A DNA stretch of 64,000 bases from Burkholderiales bacterium (GTDB lineage: Bacteria; Pseudomonadota; Gammaproteobacteria; Burkholderiales; Casimicrobiaceae): the NCBI GenBank assembly GCA_025352105.1, contig JANXUB010000029.1, positions 1 through 64,000 on the forward strand, written 5' to 3'. The notes under the pieces are model-generated. The model did not search any database and was not told the DNA's origin. It was given only the letters and a program-made list of their open reading frames with translations. Below, in pieces: positions 10,310-19,800 of this stretch. Position numbers and translations under genes: made by a program. Positions within the stretch are counted from its first letter, which is position 1, and the number at the start of each line of letters is the position of its first letter.

Positions 10310-10427
10310 CTTTTCGCCAGGATGACGATAATGCAGGGGCTGAAGCCCCATTAAGACATTTATCGACTATTGTCAAAAATGACGCCTAGCCCACATGTGG
10401 GCTAGGTTTTTACGTAAAGTCGTTGCT
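10308..10427. repeat. 115-bp palindromic element, copy B
   Basis: AGCTTTTCGCC..GGGGCTGAAGCCCC..TTTATCGACTATTGTC..CCTAGCCCACATGTGGGCTAGGTTTTT. Confidence 0.75.
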
Positions 10428-10450
10428 GTCGGCGACGACAGGTGCGGTGG

Positions 10451-11629
10451 CTACAGCCCAGCGGCTGCGCGCAGCGTTGCCGCCTTGTCAGTCGTTTCCC
10501 ACGTAAATTCCGGCTCGTCGCGACCGAAGTGCCCGTATGCCGCCGTCTTTTGATAGATCGGGCGCAGCAGGTTCAGCATGTTGATGATGCCCTTCGGACG
10601 CAGATCGAAATGCTCGTTGATGAGCGCGGCGATTTTTTCGTCGCTGATCACGCCGGTGCCTTCGGTGTAGACCGTTACGTTCATCGGTTTAGCGACGCCA
10701 ATCGCGTAGGCCACCTGAATCTGGCACTGCTTGGCGATGCCCGCCGCAACAATGTTTTTCGCGACGTAGCGTGCGGCGTAAGCTGCCGAGCGATCTACTT
10801 TGGATGGGTCTTTGCCCGAGAACGCGCCGCCGCCGTGCGGGCAGGCACCACCGTACGTATCAACGATGATCTTGCGACCGGTCAGGCCGCAGTCGCCTTG
10901 CGGGCCACCGACCACGAAGCGACCGGTTGGATTGACGAGGTAGCGCGTGTTGACGAGCATTTCTTTCGGCAGCACCGGCTTAATGATTTCTTCGATGATG
11001 GCGTCGATAAACGACTGCTTCATCTTGGTCGATGTTTCGCTCTGATCCGGGCTGTGTTGCGTGGAGAGCACCACCGTGTCAATCGATACCGGCTTGCCGT
11101 CAACGTAGCGCATCGTGACTTGCGATTTCGCATCGGGGCGCAGGAAGGGCAGACGACCGTCTTTGCGCAGCATGGCCTGACGCTCAACCAAACGATGCGC
11201 GTAATAAATCGGCGCTGGCATCAAGGTCGGCGTTTCGTCACAGGCATAGCCGAACATGAGGCCTTGATCGCCCGCGCCGGTGTTCATGTGATCGTCGGAA
11301 GCGTGGTCGACGCCCTGCGCGATGTCGTTGCTTTGCTTGTCGTAGCAAACCATGACGGCGCAGCCCTTGTAGTCGATGCCGTAGTCGGTGTTGTCGTAGC
11401 CAATGCGCTGGATGGTGTCGCGCGCGACCTGAATGTAGTCAACGTGGGCGTTGGTGGTGATCTCGCCAGCGAGCACGACGAGGCCCGTGTTGGTCAACGT
11501 TTCAGCGGCAACGCGGGATTTTGGATCCTGCTTAAAAATGGCGTCGAGAATCGCATCCGAAATTTGATCGGCGACCTTGTCGGGGTGGCCTTCGGAGACG
11601 GATTCGGAGGTAAAGAGAAAGTCGCTCAT
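10451..11629 (-). CDS. metK: S-adenosylmethionine synthase
   Basis: [64 protein letters not shown]. Confidence 0.98.
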   Translation of the reverse strand: MSDFLFTSESVSEGHPDKVADQISDAILDAIFKQDPKSRVAAETLTNTGLVVLAGEITTNAHVDYIQVARDTIQRIGYDNTDYGIDYKGCAVMVCYDKQSNDIAQGVDHASDDHMNTGAGDQGLMFGYACDETPTLMPAPIYYAHRLVERQAMLRKDGRLPFLRPDAKSQVTMRYVDGKPVSIDTVVLSTQHSPDQSETSTKMKQSFIDAIIEEIIKPVLPKEMLVNTRYLVNPTGRFVVGGPQGDCGLTGRKIIVDTYGGACPHGGGAFSGKDPSKVDRSAAYAARYVAKNIVAAGIAKQCQIQVAYAIGVAKPMNVTVYTEGTGVISDEKIAALINEHFDLRPKGIINMLNLLRPIYQKTAAYGHFGRDEPEFTWETTDKAATLRAAAGL

Positions 11630-11806
11630 GCGTAAATCCTTGTGTGTGTTGAGGTGCGAATGGACTCTAGCGAGCCACTTGAAATCAACGGATTTACTAG
11701 CGGCGACGCTTTAGCGGAAGAACGCTCAACTTTCTGAAACAGAAAAGCTGCCAGTGCCCGCCCCGCAAGTAGTCGAATAACTCAGCAAGCACCGCCTAAA
11801 ATTGTA

Positions 11807-12751
11807 GTGCAAACCTTATCTCCTCGCCATTTTCCGTCGGTCTTGTCGTCCTTTCTTTCCTCCATCGCTTCCGCGCTCGCCAATGGGTTGAGTGGGTGCT
11901 CGCTTGCGACTCAGGCCGCTCTGGGTAAGGCTGTGGGGCGAATGATGCTGTTGTCCGGCGGCATGAGAAATCGCCTTCGGGAGAACTTGAGTTCTGCGGG
12001 ATACGCCGATCGGGTTTCGCTTGCCCAGGCCTCGACCGGGATTGGCCGCATGGCCATTGAGACGGCCGGGCTTTGGCGAACGCCGGACGCCATCGTTCTT
12101 GGCCGCGTGAAACTCGTCGACGGTTGGGATACCGTTCTCGCTGCGAAGGATCAGGGGCGGGGCATCATTTTCCTGACGCCTCACTTGGGCACTTTCGAAA
12201 TTGCGTCGCTCTTCATCGGCTCGCAAATGCCGCTGACCGCGATGTTCCGTGCACCCCGCGTGGCGTGGGCCGAGCCCATGATGCGGGCGGGTCGTGACCG
12301 CATGCAAATCCGCTCGCAACCTGCTGAGATGAGCGGCATCCGCGCAATGCTTAAGGCGCTGCGTCGCGGCGAAGCAATTGGCTTGCTGCCCGATCAGGTG
12401 CCCGATCCGGGCCGCGGTGGCGAAGGCGTTTGGGCGGCGTTTTTTGGAAGACCGGCGTACACGATCACGCTCGTGCAAAAGTTTGCCAAAACGACGCAGG
12501 CGCTGGTGGTGATGGTGGCGTGTGTGCGGCTGCCTGATGCGCAAGGGTATCGCTTGGCGTTTACGCCGCTGGCACCGTTTTCAGAGGATTCTGCTGCGGC
12601 TGCGCACGAGCTGAACGCAGCTGTCGAAGCGGCGATTGCGCTGGCGCCGGATCAGTATTTGTGGAGTTACAACCGGTACAAAGTGCCGCCGGGTTCGACG
12701 CCCTCTCCCGCAGCGCGGGAGACGATCAACGTGAGGGGTGAGGGCCGATGA
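11807..12751 (+). CDS. Lysophospholipid/lipid A acyltransferase (LpxL/HtrB family)
   Basis: FLTPHLGTFE, LLPDQVPDPGRGGEGVWAAFFGRPAYT; C-terminus encoded by a palindromic repeat. Confidence 0.85.
   Translation: MQTLSPRHFPSVLSSFLSSIASALANGLSGCSLATQAALGKAVGRMMLLSGGMRNRLRENLSSAGYADRVSLAQASTGIGRMAIETAGLWRTPDAIVLGRVKLVDGWDTVLAAKDQGRGIIFLTPHLGTFEIASLFIGSQMPLTAMFRAPRVAWAEPMMRAGRDRMQIRSQPAEMSGIRAMLKALRRGEAIGLLPDQVPDPGRGGEGVWAAFFGRPAYTITLVQKFAKTTQALVVMVACVRLPDAQGYRLAFTPLAPFSEDSAAAAHELNAAVEAAIALAPDQYLWSYNRYKVPPGSTPSPAARETINVRGEGR
12700..12744. repeat. CCCTCTCCC/GGGTGAGGG-type palindromic repeat inside the lpxL-like 3' end
   Basis: CCCTCTCCCGCAGCGCGGGAGA...GTGAGGGGTGAGGG. Confidence 0.75.
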
Positions 12752-12790
12752 TTGACGAGCACGGGTTACGGCGCTTCGGTCACGCCACCG

Positions 12791-12834
12791 CCCTCACCCT
12801 AGCCCTCTCCCGCGCTGCGGGAGAGGGGACTGGC
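12791..12834. repeat. Inverted partner of the preceding palindromic repeat
   Basis: CCCTCACCCTAGCCCTCTCCCGCGCTGCGGGAGAGGGG. Confidence 0.85.
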
Positions 12835-12848
12835 GCATAGGCATCGCC

Positions 12849-13736
12849 ATGACCCTCGCAGGCATCGCCGCGCTAATCGGCGGCAAACTACTCGTACTCA
12901 TTCCGATGCGCGTTATCGCAGCGGCGAGCGGCCCGCTATCCACATTCGGCTGGTGGCTCGCAAAATCGCGTCGCCGCGTGGCGCTGACCAACCTGCGCCT
13001 GTGTTTCCCGCATCTATCGGAAGCCGAGCGCGAAACCATCGCCCGCGCGCACTTCCGCGCCTACATGCAAGCCGCGCTAGAGCACGGTGTTCTCTGGAAT
13101 GCTTCTGGCGAAAAGATTCGCAACTACGTCACCCTCCACGACGAGCACGAATGGAAGCAATTCCAGCAAGGCGAAAACCGGCGTCCCGTGATCTGGCTCT
13201 GCCCGCATTTCATTGGGCTCGACGCCTGCGCCATACGCATTTCGGTGGACACGTCGGGCTGCTCGCTCTACAGCGAACAGAGCAATCCTGACCTTGACCG
13301 CATGATGCTCGCCGGACGCACCCGTTTTAGCGAATCGACGATCATCGCCCGCACCGAAGGGGTCAAGCCGATCATCCGAGCCATGAAATCCGGCTTGCCG
13401 TTCTACTATCTGCCCGATATGGATTTTGGTGCTCGCGATTCCGTGTTCGTTCCGTTCTTTGGTGTGCAGGCTGCCACCATCACCGGCGTTTCGCGTCTGG
13501 CCAAGCTCACCGGGGCCGCAGTGGTGCCCGTGATCGCCACCCAGCGACCGCAGGGCCAAGGCTACGACGTGCGCTTTTACCCCGCGTGGGATAAATTTCC
13601 GTCCGGTGATGATGAGGCCGACGCGCGCCGCGTGAACGCATTCATCGAGGCGCGAGTGCTTGAAAACACCGCGCAATATTTGTGGACACATAAGCGTTTC
13701 AAAACGCGTCCGCCCAACGAAGCGAAGGTGTATTGA
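12849..13736 (+). CDS. Lysophospholipid/lipid A acyltransferase (LpxL family), second paralogue
   Basis: WLCPHFIGLDA, YYLPDMDFGARDSVFVPFFGVQAAT, QYLWTHKRFKTRP. Confidence 0.9.
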   Translation: MTLAGIAALIGGKLLVLIPMRVIAAASGPLSTFGWWLAKSRRRVALTNLRLCFPHLSEAERETIARAHFRAYMQAALEHGVLWNASGEKIRNYVTLHDEHEWKQFQQGENRRPVIWLCPHFIGLDACAIRISVDTSGCSLYSEQSNPDLDRMMLAGRTRFSESTIIARTEGVKPIIRAMKSGLPFYYLPDMDFGARDSVFVPFFGVQAATITGVSRLAKLTGAAVVPVIATQRPQGQGYDVRFYPAWDKFPSGDDEADARRVNAFIEARVLENTAQYLWTHKRFKTRPPNEAKVY

Positions 13737-14797
13737 TGAAGCGACCTAGCGTCCCGTGCATTGAATTGCCCACAGTCGAAAATGTCACTCGCGCCGTGGC
13801 GTGGTTACGCGCGGGCGAGATCATCGGACTACCGACAGAAACCGTGTACGGGCTTGCTGCCGACGCCGGGAACGCCGACGCCGTCGCAAAAATTTACGCG
13901 GCGAAAGGACGCCCGGTTGACCACCCGCTGATCGTTCACGTCGCATCGGCTGACGCCGCAAAAGCGTGGGCCGCGACGTGGCCGGAAGCTGCTGAAAAGC
14001 TTGCCGCCGCCTTCTGGCCCGGCCCGATGACCCTGATCGTCAAGCGCGCGAGCCATGTGCTTGATGCGGTGACCGGCGGGCAGGATACGGTGGGTTTGCG
14101 CGTGCCCTCGCATCCGGTGGCGCTGGCCGTCATGCATGAGTTTGCGAAGGCCACGCCGACGACGGCGTCGGGTCTTGCTGCGCCGTCCGCAAATCAGTTT
14201 GGTCAGGTCAGCGCGACGACGGCGGCGCATGTGGTCGCTGAATTCCCCGATCTACTTTTGCTCATCCTCGACGGCGGCGCATGTGGCGTTGGCGTCGAGT
14301 CCACCATCGTCGACGTCAGCGGCGACAGCGTGCGAATCCTGCGCCCCGGACGGGTGCGCGCGAACGAGATTGAGCGAGTGCTTGGCGTCGCCCTTGCTGG
14401 CGCTGCTGCCGAAGCCGCAGGTGCGGCGGATGCACCGCGTGTCTCCGGCAGTCTCGCCTCGCACTACGCGCCGCGCACACCCACCATCATGCTCGAAGAG
14501 CGCCGCCTGCGCACGCAACTGCGCGCCTTCCGGCAGGCGCAGGATCGCGGGCCCACGCGCTGCGTGATCACGCATTCGTTCGACGTTGAACCGTCGGCGA
14601 AACTACGTGCCATCCGCCTCGCGGGCGACGCACAGACGTGGGAGTACGAGCTCTACGCTTTGCTGCGTGCGCTCGACAGCGAACGCTATGGCCAACTCAT
14701 CATCGAAGCCCCGCCGCAAGGCCCCGAATGGGACGCCGTGAATGATCGCGTGCAACGAGCCACGCAACGTGACAACGTAGAAGATTCAGTGGAATGA
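13733..14797 (+). CDS. tsaC: L-threonylcarbamoyladenylate synthase (long Sua5-type)
   Basis: GEIIGLPTETVYGLAADA, KGRPVDHPLIVHV, GVESTIVDVSGDSVRILRPG, C-terminal Sua5 region SGSLASHYAPRTP. Confidence 0.93.
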   Translation: MMKRPSVPCIELPTVENVTRAVAWLRAGEIIGLPTETVYGLAADAGNADAVAKIYAAKGRPVDHPLIVHVASADAAKAWAATWPEAAEKLAAAFWPGPMTLIVKRASHVLDAVTGGQDTVGLRVPSHPVALAVMHEFAKATPTTASGLAAPSANQFGQVSATTAAHVVAEFPDLLLLILDGGACGVGVESTIVDVSGDSVRILRPGRVRANEIERVLGVALAGAAAEAAGAADAPRVSGSLASHYAPRTPTIMLEERRLRTQLRAFRQAQDRGPTRCVITHSFDVEPSAKLRAIRLAGDAQTWEYELYALLRALDSERYGQLIIEAPPQGPEWDAVNDRVQRATQRDNVEDSVE

Positions 14798-15951
14798 AAA
14801 TCGTCCTCGCGCCCGATTCGTTCAAAGGCTCGCTCTCGGCGGAGGGCGTTTGCGCAGCGCTTGAAATCGGGTTGCGTCGGGTTCTGCCCGACGCCGAAAT
14901 CGTCAAGCGTCCAATGGCCGACGGCGGCGAAGGCACGCTGGACGCGGTCAGCCACGCGCTTGCAGGCACCGGCGCACGACGCAAACAGGCGCTGGTGAGA
15001 AATGCTGCCGGACAGTCGGCCGAAGTTGGCTACGCGCTGATTAAACACGGCATTTATGAGGCCGCGATGATCGAAGTCGCGCAAATCGTCGGGATAGAGG
15101 ACGCGCACAACATGGCCGCCCCGGTCGGTGATCGCTCCAGCTACGGCGTTGGTGAATTGATGCGACTCTTGGTCGGAGAAGGCATCCGCCACTTCTTCAT
15201 AGGCCTCGGCGGCACCAGCACCAATGACGGCGGCGCGGGCTTGCTAGCCGCGCTCGGCGTCAAATTCACCGGCACCTTTCGTCGCGAAGTCGAACCCACA
15301 CCCAACGGCCTTGCAAAACTCATTTCAGTCGATGTCACGGGGCTCGACGCGCGGCTCGCGGACTGCGAAATCACGCTCCTCTCTGACGTCAACAACGCCC
15401 TCACCGGCGAGCGCGGAGCAACCGCGATTTTTGGCCCGCAAAAAGGCGTGGCAAGGAGTGACGTAGCGCGCGTTGACGGCGTCATCGCCGCCTACGCTGA
15501 ACGTCTGGAAGCCGCGCTACAACGCTCGGCTAAAGATAAGGCAGGCGCTGGCGCAGCGGGCGGTTTGGGCTACGCGCTACAGCTGCTCGGCGCAAAATTC
15601 GAGTCCGGCGCACAAACCGTCGCCCGCCTCATCGGCCTCGCCGACGCCTGCAAAAACGCCGACTGGCTCATCACCGGCGAGGGCCGCACCGACGCTCAAA
15701 CACTGCTCGGCAAAACCCCGTTCGCCGCAGCCCAAATCGCCAGAGACCACGGCAATCCCTGCCTCAAAGCCACGCTCATCAGCGGCGGCGTCGATGCCAC
15801 CTCGCTCGAAGCGTTAAACAACACCTTCAACGGCGGCTGCTTCTCCATCGTCCCCGGCCCGATGGCGCTTGATCAAGCGGTCATTCGTGCGCCGGAATTG
15901 CTGGCGAATGCGGCGGAGCAAATCGCGCGGATTGCAGTGGTAGGGAAGTAA
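14794..15951 (+). CDS. Glycerate kinase
   Basis: MKIVLAPDSFKGSLSA; KRPMADGGEGTLDA; GLGGTSTNDGGAGLLAALG; LITGEGRTDAQTLLGK. Confidence 0.95.
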   Translation: MKIVLAPDSFKGSLSAEGVCAALEIGLRRVLPDAEIVKRPMADGGEGTLDAVSHALAGTGARRKQALVRNAAGQSAEVGYALIKHGIYEAAMIEVAQIVGIEDAHNMAAPVGDRSSYGVGELMRLLVGEGIRHFFIGLGGTSTNDGGAGLLAALGVKFTGTFRREVEPTPNGLAKLISVDVTGLDARLADCEITLLSDVNNALTGERGATAIFGPQKGVARSDVARVDGVIAAYAERLEAALQRSAKDKAGAGAAGGLGYALQLLGAKFESGAQTVARLIGLADACKNADWLITGEGRTDAQTLLGKTPFAAAQIARDHGNPCLKATLISGGVDATSLEALNNTFNGGCFSIVPGPMALDQAVIRAPELLANAAEQIARIAVVGK

Positions 15952-16068
15952 CAGCTTTTCCACACAATCACCAACACACGGGGGCTGGAATGACAAAGAG
16001 GCAGAAACCGACTTATAACGATTAGTGCGCCAAGCCCCAATGAAATAGGACATTCAGCAGAAAGCTGC
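15952..16068. repeat. 115-bp palindromic element, copy C
   Basis: CAGCTTTTCC..GGGGGCTGGA..ACCGACTTATAACGATT..AAGCCCCAATGAAATAGG..GAAAGCTG. Confidence 0.85.
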
Positions 16069-16078
16069 TGCTAAAGGC

Positions 16079-16222
16079 CTACCGCTTTTTCGGCTTTTTG
16101 ACACGAATGCCGTACGCCAACGCCAGACGACGCTGAAGGCGTGCAGCCTTCTTCAGCGCGGTGCGCAGCTCATTGAGCGGCGGTGTCAACAGGGGGCGGC
16201 CAGAAGCTTCAGGTGTGTCCAT
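16079..16222 (-). CDS. Small basic 47-aa ORF overlapping the 3' end of the zeta-like gene (MDTPEASGRPLLTPPLNELRTALKKAARLQRRLALAYGIRVKKPKKR)
   Basis: Read directly; below the 60-aa cut-off of the ORF track; ATG 16222, TAG 16079-16081; 37-nt overlap with the upstream gene in another frame. Confidence 0.5.
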   Translation of the reverse strand: MDTPEASGRPLLTPPLNELRTALKKAARLQRRLALAYGIRVKKPKKR

Positions 16223-16770
16223 CGTTCAAAGTCCAACACGGTCAGGCCGTGTCCGTTAGAGGTCGCAATAATAAGCGCTTCGTCATCCAGCGTATTGTCG
16301 AACACCGTGAATTCATCGGCAAGCGGCACATACAAATCGAAAAAATTGACGGCGCTGCGGGTGAATCGCCGCCGGATGTCCGACTCCGGAATCGAATGCC
16401 CACCCATTGCAACCCGGTGGCGCACGCGCCGCACTGCATCGTCGCCGCTGCGCAGGGCGAAGTAGTAAATCGACACGAGATAACCATCATCTTTGCAGTG
16501 CGAAATGAACTTTGCAAAGGTCTTGCTCGACAGCGTGCTTTCAAACGCAAAATCCTTGCGCTCCGAGGCGAGTTCATCAAGACGCTTCAACATGATGCGT
16601 CCCGCCGAAAATGCGGCGAGGCTCGTGTCATAGCCAACCAGCCCGCGCGCGATCAAATCGGCATTCACAAACGTCGAAATGTGTAGAGATTCGAGAATCG
16701 GTCCCGCGTGCGAACTTTTCCCCGCCCCATTAGGGCCCGCGAAAACGACGAGACGAGGAGACGTTGCCAT
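16186..16770 (-). CDS. Zeta-toxin-family / AAA P-loop kinase
   Basis: VVFAGPNGAGKSSHA Walker A; FVNADLIARGL; FESTLSSK; RVAMGGHSIPESDIRRRFTRSAVNF. Confidence 0.85.
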   Translation of the reverse strand: MATSPRLVVFAGPNGAGKSSHAGPILESLHISTFVNADLIARGLVGYDTSLAAFSAGRIMLKRLDELASERKDFAFESTLSSKTFAKFISHCKDDGYLVSIYYFALRSGDDAVRRVRHRVAMGGHSIPESDIRRRFTRSAVNFFDLYVPLADEFTVFDNTLDDEALIIATSNGHGLTVLDFERWTHLKLLAAPC

Positions 16771-16857
16771 GCACTAATCGTAACCCGCCTGGTAAGTTGC
16801 ATGTGATCAATGCGGCATGACTCGGCATAATCAGTGAGCCTTAACAGAACACCCACC

Positions 16858-19800
16858 ATGCCGCTTTCTTGGACCGAAATTCGCGACCGCGCCGCAACCT
16901 TTCAGAAAGACTGGAAGGAAGTCACGTCGGAGCAGGCAGAGTCACAATCGTTCTGGAGCGAATTCCTGAATGTCTTCGGCGTCAACCGCCGCCGCGTTGC
17001 GGTCTTCGAAAAGCACGTCACGATAAAGCGTGCCAAATCGGTCAAGAACGGTCGCATCGACCTGTTCTGGCCCGGCAAATTGCTGGTGGAGATGAAGAGC
17101 GCCGGGCAAGACCTCGACCGCGCGTTCGCGCAGGCAACCGACTACTTCGAAGCCCTGCCGGATCGCGATCTGCCGCGCTACCTGCTGGTCAGCGACTTCA
17201 AGCGTTTTCGCCTGTTCGACCTTGAAGAAAAGATTGACCATCCCGAGTTTCGGCTCGACCAGTTGAAAGACAAAGCGCGCCAGTTCGGCTTCATCGCCGG
17301 CTATCAGGCGCAGGTCATCAAGCCGCAAAACCCGGTCAACGCCAAAGCGGCGGCGCAAATGGGCAAGTTGCACGACGCGCTCAAAGCGGCAGGCTACGCA
17401 GGGCACGCGCTCGAAGTGCTGCTGGTACGGTTGCTGTTTTGCCTGTTTGCCGACGACACCGGCATTTTCCAGCCCGCACAAAGTTTTCGCGACTGGCTCG
17501 AAGCCGAAACCAAGCCCGACGGCAGCGACATGGGCCGAGCGCTCGCCGAATTGTTTGACGTGCTGAACACCGCCGAAGCCGCGCGCCAAAAGACGCAGCG
17601 CGACAATTTCGCGAGCTTTCCGTACATCAACGGTAGCCTGTTTGCCGAGACGCATCGCCCGCCCGCCTTCGATGCCAAAACGCGTGAACTCCTGCTCGAC
17701 GCCTGCGCGCTCGACTGGACGAACATCAGCCCCGCCATCTTCGGCGCGCTGTTTCAAAGCATCATGTCGGGTGAGGATCGGCGCAAGCTCGGCGCGCATT
17801 ACACGTCCGAAGAAAATATTCTCAAACTCATCAAGCCGCTGTTTCTTGACGAGCTGCGCGCCGAGTTTGAAAAGATCAAAAACAACGCCAATCGCCTTGC
17901 CGAATTTCACAAACGGCTGCGCACGCTCACCTTCTTCGACCCCGCCTGCGGATGCGGCAATTTTCTGGTCATTGCGTATCGCGAGCTGCGCCTGCTGGAG
18001 CTCGACATTCTGCGCGCCGTCAACAGCGGCCCCGGTTCGCGATTTCTCGACATTCATGGCAGCATCGCCGTCAACGTCGATCAGTTTTACGGCATAGAAA
18101 TCGAAGAATTCCCCGCGCAAATAGCGCAGGTCGCCATGTGGCTCACCGACCATCAAATGAACCGCATGGTCAGCGACGAATTCGGCGCGTACTACGCCCG
18201 CATACCGCTCGTCAGTACCGCGCATATCCGTCATGGCAATGCGCTACGCACGGATTGGAACGACGTGCTGCCTGCGGAGCGGTGCAGTTTTTTGTTTGGG
18301 AATCCGCCGTTTGTGGGCAAGTCCAATCAGTCGCCCGAACAAAAGGCCGACGTTGAACCCATCTTCGCGCCGCTCAAAGGCGGCGGAGTGCTCGATCTCG
18401 TCGCCGCGTGGTACGTTAAGGCTGCGAGCTACCTAAGCGCGAAAGGTTCGGCCCCCTCTCCCCTCGCGGGAGTAGAGCCTGCCCCGGCGCAGGCCGGGGG
18501 TTGGGGTGAGGGGGCGGGCGGCAAGCAGATCACCCACTGCGCCTTCGTCTCCACCAACAGCATCACGCAAGGCGAGCAAGTAGGCGTGCTCTGGGGCTGG
18601 CTGCTCGCGCAGGGCATCAAGATTCACTTCGCGCATCGCACGTTTCGCTGGAGCAACGAAGCCAGCGGCAAGGCGGCGGTGCATTGCGTGATCGTGGGGT
18701 TCGGCTTGCAAGAGGCGAGCACGAAAACGATCTACGAGTATGACGACGTGAATGGCGAGCCGCACGCCATTGCTGCTGCGCGGATCAATCCGTACTTGGT
18801 GGATGCGCCGATGCTTGCGCTCGGCGCACGCACGGCTCCCATAGCGCCGGTTCCCGCGGCATCGTTCGGCAGCAAACCAACGGATGGCGGCCACTTGCTG
18901 TTGTCTCGGATCGATGCCGAAGCGCTGCGCATTGATGAGCCGGCAGCAGGAGATTTCATTCGTCCGTACATGAGCGCTGACGACTTTCTCCACGACACAG
19001 GACGCTGCTGTCTATGGCTAAAAGGTTGCTCGCCCACTCTGCTGACAAAAATGCCCGCCGTGCTGGCTCGGATCGAGGCCGTTCGTTCGTTTCGACGTGC
19101 TAGCACCAAGGCAGCAACCCGCGACAATGCGGCCTATCCCACCGTGTTTGCAGAAGACCGACAGCCAGAGAGCAATTATTTGGCGATTCCGAAAACGTCC
19201 TCTGAGCGGCGCCAGTATGTGCCCATCGGATTTCTTGATCGGCGCGTTATCGTCGCGAGCGAACTATTTACGATTCAACACGCGTCGCTGCTTCATTTTG
19301 GCGTGCTTTCGTCGACCATGCACAACGCTTGGATGCGCGCGGTCTGCGGTCGATTGGAGAGTCGCTACCGCTATTCCGCAGGCATCGTCTACAACAATTT
19401 CCCGTGGCCTGACCTCACTGCAACTGCGGCGAGCCCCCTCACCCCGGAGCCAATAGGCGACAAGCGTGTCGTGCTCTCCCGCGAGGGGAGAGGGGACGAG
19501 AGCCCGGAAGCGGTTGAGAAACGTTGCGCCAAGGCGGCAGCGTTTTCCGGCAAATTGACAACCGCCGTCGAATCCGCCGCGCAAGGCGTGCTCGACGCGC
19601 GGGCTGCGCATCCTGAAAGCTCGCTCGCCGATTTGTACGACCCGGTGACCATGCCGCCGGATTTGACCAAGGCGCACCAGAAGCTCGACGCGGCGGTGGA
19701 CGCCGCGTATTTCGCCGCGCACGCGGCGGACGGCGCCAAGAAAACATGGCGCAACGACGCCGAGCGTGTAGCGTTTTTGTTCACGCTCTATCAAAAATTC

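Noticed and set aside
10442-11635. 397-aa plus-strand ORF opposite metK
   Set aside because: Shadow ORF in GC-rich sequence; composition is R/D/V-rich without motifs, and metK on the other strand is unambiguous.
16942-18234. 430-aa minus ORF inside the MmeI-like gene
   Set aside because: Antisense shadow; no domain-like sequence.
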